Shown here piece by piece: positions 60,609 through 64,000 of a DNA stretch of 64,000 nt; positions within the stretch are counted from its first letter, which is position 1, and each line of letters opens with the position of its first letter. The notes beneath the pieces are model-generated. The model was not told the DNA's origin. It did not search any database and saw only the letters and a list, made by a program, of their open reading frames with translations. The stretch comes from Paenibacillus arenilitoris (lineage in GTDB: Bacteria; Bacillota; Bacilli; Paenibacillales; Paenibacillaceae), in contig NZ_JACXIY010000022.1 of assembly GCF_014705655.1 (NCBI RefSeq), positions 50,241-114,240 on the forward strand. The letters run 5' to 3'. The translations under genes and the position numbers were made by a program.

Positions 60609-62717
60609 ATGGGGGTATTTCGGAAGCTTTCGTTAACGGTCAAATTTATTTCGATCGTCGGTTTGGTCATTGCGATGGTGTTCGGCTCGATGTTGCTCGT
60701 CAATCTGGGACAATTGAAGACGGTCAGCGTCGCGAACGGGGAGCTGTCGGCGGAAATGGCCGGCAAGGAGTACGCGGCGAAGTTCATGGACGAGATGCGT
60801 AGCTGGGAATCCGCATTGGCGGCGCTGGGTACGGTATTGGAACAGTCGAGAAAGCGGCGGGACCTCTCCCGGGAGGAAGTTGTGTCGCTGCTGAGGGGCG
60901 TTCTGGAGAAACGGCATGGGGCATTTGGACTGTACACGCTGTGGGAGCCGAATGCGTTCGACGGCAACGATGCGGCGAACCGGAACAAAGCCGTCTACGA
61001 TGACGGTACGGGACGATTCCTTCCCTATCTGTTCATGGACAACGGGAAGGTTGCGGCGGAGCCGCTAAAGGACTACGAGACGCAAGGCGCCGGCGACTAT
61101 TATTTGCTCGCGAAGGAGAGCAAGAAGCTGACCTACATGGAGCCGTATACGTATGAAGCCGCCGGCCAGCAAATCGAAATGATGTCCGTGGTCCAGCCTA
61201 TCGTGGATGAATCCGGCGCCTTCCTCGGCATCGTCGGCGTGGATCTGTCGCTGACCTACCTGCAGGAGGAGGCAATGAAGTACGAGCCGCTCGGAGGATA
61301 TGTCTCGCTTATCGCCCCAAGCGGCATATACGCGGCGAATCCGAACGATCCGGAATCCGTCCTGAAGCCGTACGGGGATAATCCGGAGAAGGAAGCGTTA
61401 TGGCGGCAGGTGACGAGCGAGGGCGTCCTGAAGGGCTACACGATGAACTCGAAGGGGCAAGAGGTGCTGCGGACGTTCGAGCCGATCCGCATGCCGGGCA
61501 GCGATCAAACGTGGTATACGCAAGCGGCGGTGGAAGAGGCGACGATAATGGAAACGTATACGGAGGCGAGAATGGCTTCGGTCCTTGCGGTCGTCGCGGC
61601 GATTCTCGTGCTGGGCGCGATACTGGCCCTGTTGGTGTGGCGGATGGTCATAACGCCGCTGCGCGCGTTATCCGGGAAGTTGCAGTTGATGGCCGGAGGC
61701 GATCTCACGCAGCGGCTCGAGGTTCGGACCGGCGACGAATTTGGCCGAATGGCGGAGCATTTCAACGCGATGTCGGTCAAGCTTCGCGCGATGCTGCAGC
61801 TCGTCTCGGAGCTTTCCGCGGCGGTCGGGGCGACGAGCCGGCAGTTGACGGCAAGCGCGGAGCAGACCGGCCAAGCGGCGGAGACGATCGCGGAGTCGAT
61901 CAGCCGGGTCGCCGAAGGGGCGCTGCATCAGAACGATTACGCGGCGGAGTCCTCGCAGGCGATGAACGAGATGGCGACGGGCGTGAAGCGAATTGCCGAC
62001 TCCTCGTCCGCCGTATCCGAATCGGCATACGAAGTCGCCGAACAGACGAAGCGGGGCGGCATCCGGCTGCGGGAGGCGGCCGGCCAGATGGAGGAGCTGC
62101 AAAGCTCGGTCGAAGAGACGGGCGCGGCGATTGTCCGGCTTGGAGAGCGGTCCGCCGCCATCGGCGGCATGATCGATCTGATTACGAACATCAGCACGCA
62201 GACGAATTTGCTCGCCTTGAACGCGGCGATCGAAGCGTCCAGAGTCGGCGAGCACGGCAAAGGCTTCGCCGTCGTCGCGGCCGAGATCCGCAAGCTGGCC
62301 GATCAGACGAAGCAGGCCGCCGACCAGGTGACGGAGCTTGTCGAGCACGTGCAGAGCGACACGGGTGAAGCCTCGCGGGCGATGGCTGCCGGCAAGGCGA
62401 AGGTGGAGCAGGGCGTGAAGAGCGTGACGGACAGCGGGCTCTTGTTCGCCGCGATCCTGACGGAGATGACGCAGGTGAACGGGCAGATCCAGGAGGTGTC
62501 CGCAGCCGCGCAGCAAATGACGGCCGGCACGGAGCAAATATCCGCGAGCGTCGCGCAGCTCGCGGGGCTGGCGTCGGAGGCATCCGCCGATGCTCAGAGC
62601 GTCGCCGCGGCTTCGGAGGAGCAGCTCGCTTCCATGGAGGAGATCACCTCCTCGGCCGAAGCGCTGAGCGAGATGGTGCAGGAGCTGCTGGAGCGGCTGT
62701 CGCATTTTAAAGTGTAA
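60609..62717 (+). CDS. Methyl-accepting chemotaxis protein
   Basis: 702 aa from the ATG at 60609, 8 nt after GGTGGAG. First membrane segment about residues 12-35, an extracellular double-Cache sensor (about 40-320, with GRFLPYLFMDNGKVAAEPLK and VVQPIVDESGAFLGIVGVDL), second membrane segment about 325-345, HAMP (about 348-400), then a long coiled-coil signalling domain whose hairpin tip reads ISTQTNLLALNAAIEASRVG. Signals to CheA/CheW. Followed by a terminator. Confidence 0.95.
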   Translation: MGVFRKLSLTVKFISIVGLVIAMVFGSMLLVNLGQLKTVSVANGELSAEMAGKEYAAKFMDEMRSWESALAALGTVLEQSRKRRDLSREEVVSLLRGVLEKRHGAFGLYTLWEPNAFDGNDAANRNKAVYDDGTGRFLPYLFMDNGKVAAEPLKDYETQGAGDYYLLAKESKKLTYMEPYTYEAAGQQIEMMSVVQPIVDESGAFLGIVGVDLSLTYLQEEAMKYEPLGGYVSLIAPSGIYAANPNDPESVLKPYGDNPEKEALWRQVTSEGVLKGYTMNSKGQEVLRTFEPIRMPGSDQTWYTQAAVEEATIMETYTEARMASVLAVVAAILVLGAILALLVWRMVITPLRALSGKLQLMAGGDLTQRLEVRTGDEFGRMAEHFNAMSVKLRAMLQLVSELSAAVGATSRQLTASAEQTGQAAETIAESISRVAEGALHQNDYAAESSQAMNEMATGVKRIADSSSAVSESAYEVAEQTKRGGIRLREAAGQMEELQSSVEETGAAIVRLGERSAAIGGMIDLITNISTQTNLLALNAAIEASRVGEHGKGFAVVAAEIRKLADQTKQAADQVTELVEHVQSDTGEASRAMAAGKAKVEQGVKSVTDSGLLFAAILTEMTQVNGQIQEVSAAAQQMTAGTEQISASVAQLAGLASEASADAQSVAAASEEQLASMEEITSSAEALSEMVQELLERLSHFKV

Positions 62718-62741
62718 AACGGTATAATCGGTATGACGAAG

Positions 62742-62779
62742 AACGTCCTTTGGCCCATGCGGCCGAAGGGCGTTTTTTT
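62742..62779 (+). terminator. Rho-independent terminator of MCP gene
   Basis: AACGTCCTT-T-GGCC / GGCC-G-AAGGGCGTT stem (62742-62772), then seven T. Confidence 0.85.
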
Positions 62780-62912
62780 GTTTATCGCGGAACGCGAAAC
62801 AAGCTTGCGTAGCCGCATACTGACGGGAACGGGCTGCGAATTGTGTAGCCGACGCCTCGGGCGGAAGGTTAGACATTACACCATTACATTTACGGTAAGG
62901 AGGCTGGAGAGA

Positions 62913-63578
62913 TTGGACTTTGAGATCGCGCACGAGGAGTTTATTCGGCGGCATGCGGACAGGAGGAGCGGCGAGCGGAAGGGCAGGCTGCTGAGAGGGC
63001 ATCAATACGCGGAGAAGCTGCTTTTGCGAAACGTATGGTGGCCGCTGTTCGGCAGCTTCGACCATTTGCACCCGGAATACGAGATTTTCGACTGGAACCG
63101 GAAGTCGCAGTTTTTGGATTTCGCGTTCCTGCCGGCATACGGAAAATTCGGCATCGAATGCGACGGCTATCAGAGCCACGTGAAGGATATGGACAGGGAG
63201 CGGTTCAGCTATTCGCTCAATCGGGAAAATTTTTTGACGGGCATGGGCTGGCGGATGGTGCATTTTTCGTTCGACGACGTGCAGAACAGGCCGGAAATAT
63301 GCCGCTCCATGCTGCAACTGATCGTCGGTCCGCATCTGATGAAGAACGCCGGTGCCGCGGATGCATCGGCCGGGGAGAAGGAGGTGCTGCGGCTGGCTTG
63401 GTCGCTGGGCAGAAGGGTCAGACCCATCGATGTGACGGCGCGACTCGGAATGGACTTCCGCACGGCCCGCAAACGGCTGCAGGCTATGGTCGGCAAAGGG
63501 TGGCTTCAGCCTGTACCAAGCGGAAGGGGCGTTCTGTATTACGAGCTGAAGGAGGGCACGCTGGATTATTTGTTGTAG
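62913..63578 (+). CDS. DUF559-like nuclease with C-terminal HTH
   Basis: 221 aa from a TTG at 62913, 9 nt after AAGGAGG; the frame is open to 62733 but that part overlaps the MCP terminator. The middle part (about 40-135) has a PD-(D/E)XK-like pattern, FLDFAFLPAYGKFGIECDGY followed by QSH, and the VSR/DUF559-like LTGMGWRMVHFSFDDV. The C-terminus (about 155-221) looks like a winged helix (PIDVTARLGMDFRTARKRLQ). Probably a small nuclease or nuclease-derived DNA-binding protein; role unknown. Confidence 0.65.
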   Translation: MDFEIAHEEFIRRHADRRSGERKGRLLRGHQYAEKLLLRNVWWPLFGSFDHLHPEYEIFDWNRKSQFLDFAFLPAYGKFGIECDGYQSHVKDMDRERFSYSLNRENFLTGMGWRMVHFSFDDVQNRPEICRSMLQLIVGPHLMKNAGAADASAGEKEVLRLAWSLGRRVRPIDVTARLGMDFRTARKRLQAMVGKGWLQPVPSGRGVLYYELKEGTLDYLL

Positions 63579-63714
63579 CGGTTCGGAGGGGATCGGGCTG
63601 GCATTGGTGTAACTGGACCGGCTCATGCTCATTGACGCGACTTCGCGGCTTGGTCGGTCCTGCCGTTTAATATGACGGAGGAGGGAGACGGGAGATCGTG
63701 ACGGGAGAACGCCG

Positions 63715-63905
63715 TTTGAATGGATTTCATCCAGTCAAATGGCTGGCTAGTCGAGGTAGGAGCAGGTTTGGGTGGAAAAAATCCAATCAAAATAGCCATT
63801 TCCGGCCAAAAGGCTGGGAAATGGCCGATTTGATTGGATAAAATCCAATCAAACGGGGAAGCGGCACGGTGCGAGGCGTTTTGACTGTATGAACTACAGT
63901 CAAAA
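63715..63905. repeat. Cluster of TTTGA-TGGAT palindromes
   Basis: TTTGAATGGAT-TTC-ATCCAGTCAAA type repeat at 63715-63739; half copy AAATCCAATCAAA near 63778-63790; GCCATTTCC..GGCC-AAAA-GGCT..GGAAATGGC hairpin at about 63795-63825; perfect TTTGATTGGAT-AAA-ATCCAATCAAA at 63829-63853; perfect TTTTGACTGTA-N5-TACAGTCAAAA at 63879-63905. The region 63579-63980 has no credible gene; the long minus-strand frame across it is made of these repeats. Confidence 0.8.
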
Positions 63906-63986
63906 GATGTATATATACTCGGCTGAATGAGGTGGTGTAATCGTTTAAAGTAACTAAAGGATGTGAATGGGAGAGGGGGACTGAAT

Positions 63987-64000
63987 TTGTTTAACGGCAT
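63987..64000 (+). CDS. Possible gene start at window edge
   Basis: TTGTTTAACGGCAT after AGAGGGGG at a normal spacing looks like the first codons (Met-Phe-Asn-Gly) of a gene that continues beyond the window. Too short to assign. Confidence 0.25.

Noticed and set aside
63629..64000. 123-codon minus-strand frame at the window end
   Set aside because: Its repeated FDW and phenylalanine-rich segments are just translations of the palindrome copies; no ribosome binding site seen.

Overview
The window looks like chromosome of a GC-rich, spore-forming member of the Paenibacillaceae (Cohnella/Paenibacillus type). The reasons are: about 58-60% GC by eye with strong AGGAGG-type ribosome binding sites; LplB/YtcP/YtcQ-type sugar ABC cassettes with YesM/YesN two-component regulators; sporulation-type YheC/D and YhcN/YlaJ proteins; T-box controlled aminoacyl-tRNA synthetases; an S-layer (SLH) protein; and many TTG/GTG starts. 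No tRNA, rRNA, CRISPR array, prophage or IS transposase was seen.

Layout. 1-3.6 kb: YheC/D, a NUDIX hydrolase, then a T-box leader with Gln specifier and a GlnRS with altered class-I signatures. 3.6-4.0 kb: a gene-free island of short palindromes. 4.0-11.3 kb: ABC permease pair, lipoprotein binding protein and YesM/YesN pair. 11.5-18.9 kb: a second permease pair and binding protein, a cyclase-family hydrolase and a GH116-type glycosidase. 18.8-20.7 kb: DUF488 protein and a T-box (Trp) controlled second-type TrpRS. 20.9-23.2 kb: ferredoxin-MBL fusion and aldo/keto reductase on the minus strand, with a hydrolase remnant between them. 23.5-31.8 kb: an Opp/App-type peptide transporter operon and an SLH-anchored serine hydrolase. 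32.3-37.6 kb: a small sigma-like protein, glutamate racemase, a broken MerR/TipAS regulator, an AT-rich patch (two GNATs, a P-loop kinase) and exonuclease III. 37.7-45.1 kb: heterodimeric ABC exporter, LTA-synthase-like enzyme, phosphotransferase and epimerase. 45.2-50.1 kb: YhcN lipoprotein, then a Tat-exported GMC dehydrogenase with subunit 3, TatA/TatC and a lipoprotein cytochrome c. 50.2-55.2 kb: SGNH hydrolase, orphan sugar-binding lipoprotein and a GGDEF-EAL protein. 55.3-58.9 kb: a mostly AT-rich minus-strand set (HIT, M24 peptidase, nucleoside deoxyribosyltransferase-like, methyltransferase, broken GNAT, NUDIX). 59-64 kb: phosphotransferase, DUF6157, chemotaxis receptor, DUF559-like nuclease and a final palindrome island.

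How it works together. Two complete oligosaccharide-uptake cassettes, the first with its own sensor pair, feed a glycosidase and a cyclase-family hydrolase. The orphan binding protein has a near-perfect cre site in its leader, so carbon catabolite control is likely. The 46-50 kb block reads as a self-contained periplasmic-side oxidation chain: Tat signal on the small subunit, a dedicated TatA/TatC, a flavoprotein with a cysteine cluster, and a lipoprotein cytochrome as acceptor.

The least explained material is between the genes. (1) A 100-bp element occurs twice at about 94% identity plus two partial copies; one full copy splits a MerR/TipAS gene, and removing exactly 100 bp restores a 249-codon frame. 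(2) Several gene-free islands hold clusters of short palindromes, each island using its own sequence (TGAGG..CCTCA; ATCAAATATTGAAAT; TTTGATTGGAT..ATCCAATCAAA). I do not recognise these as a described class.
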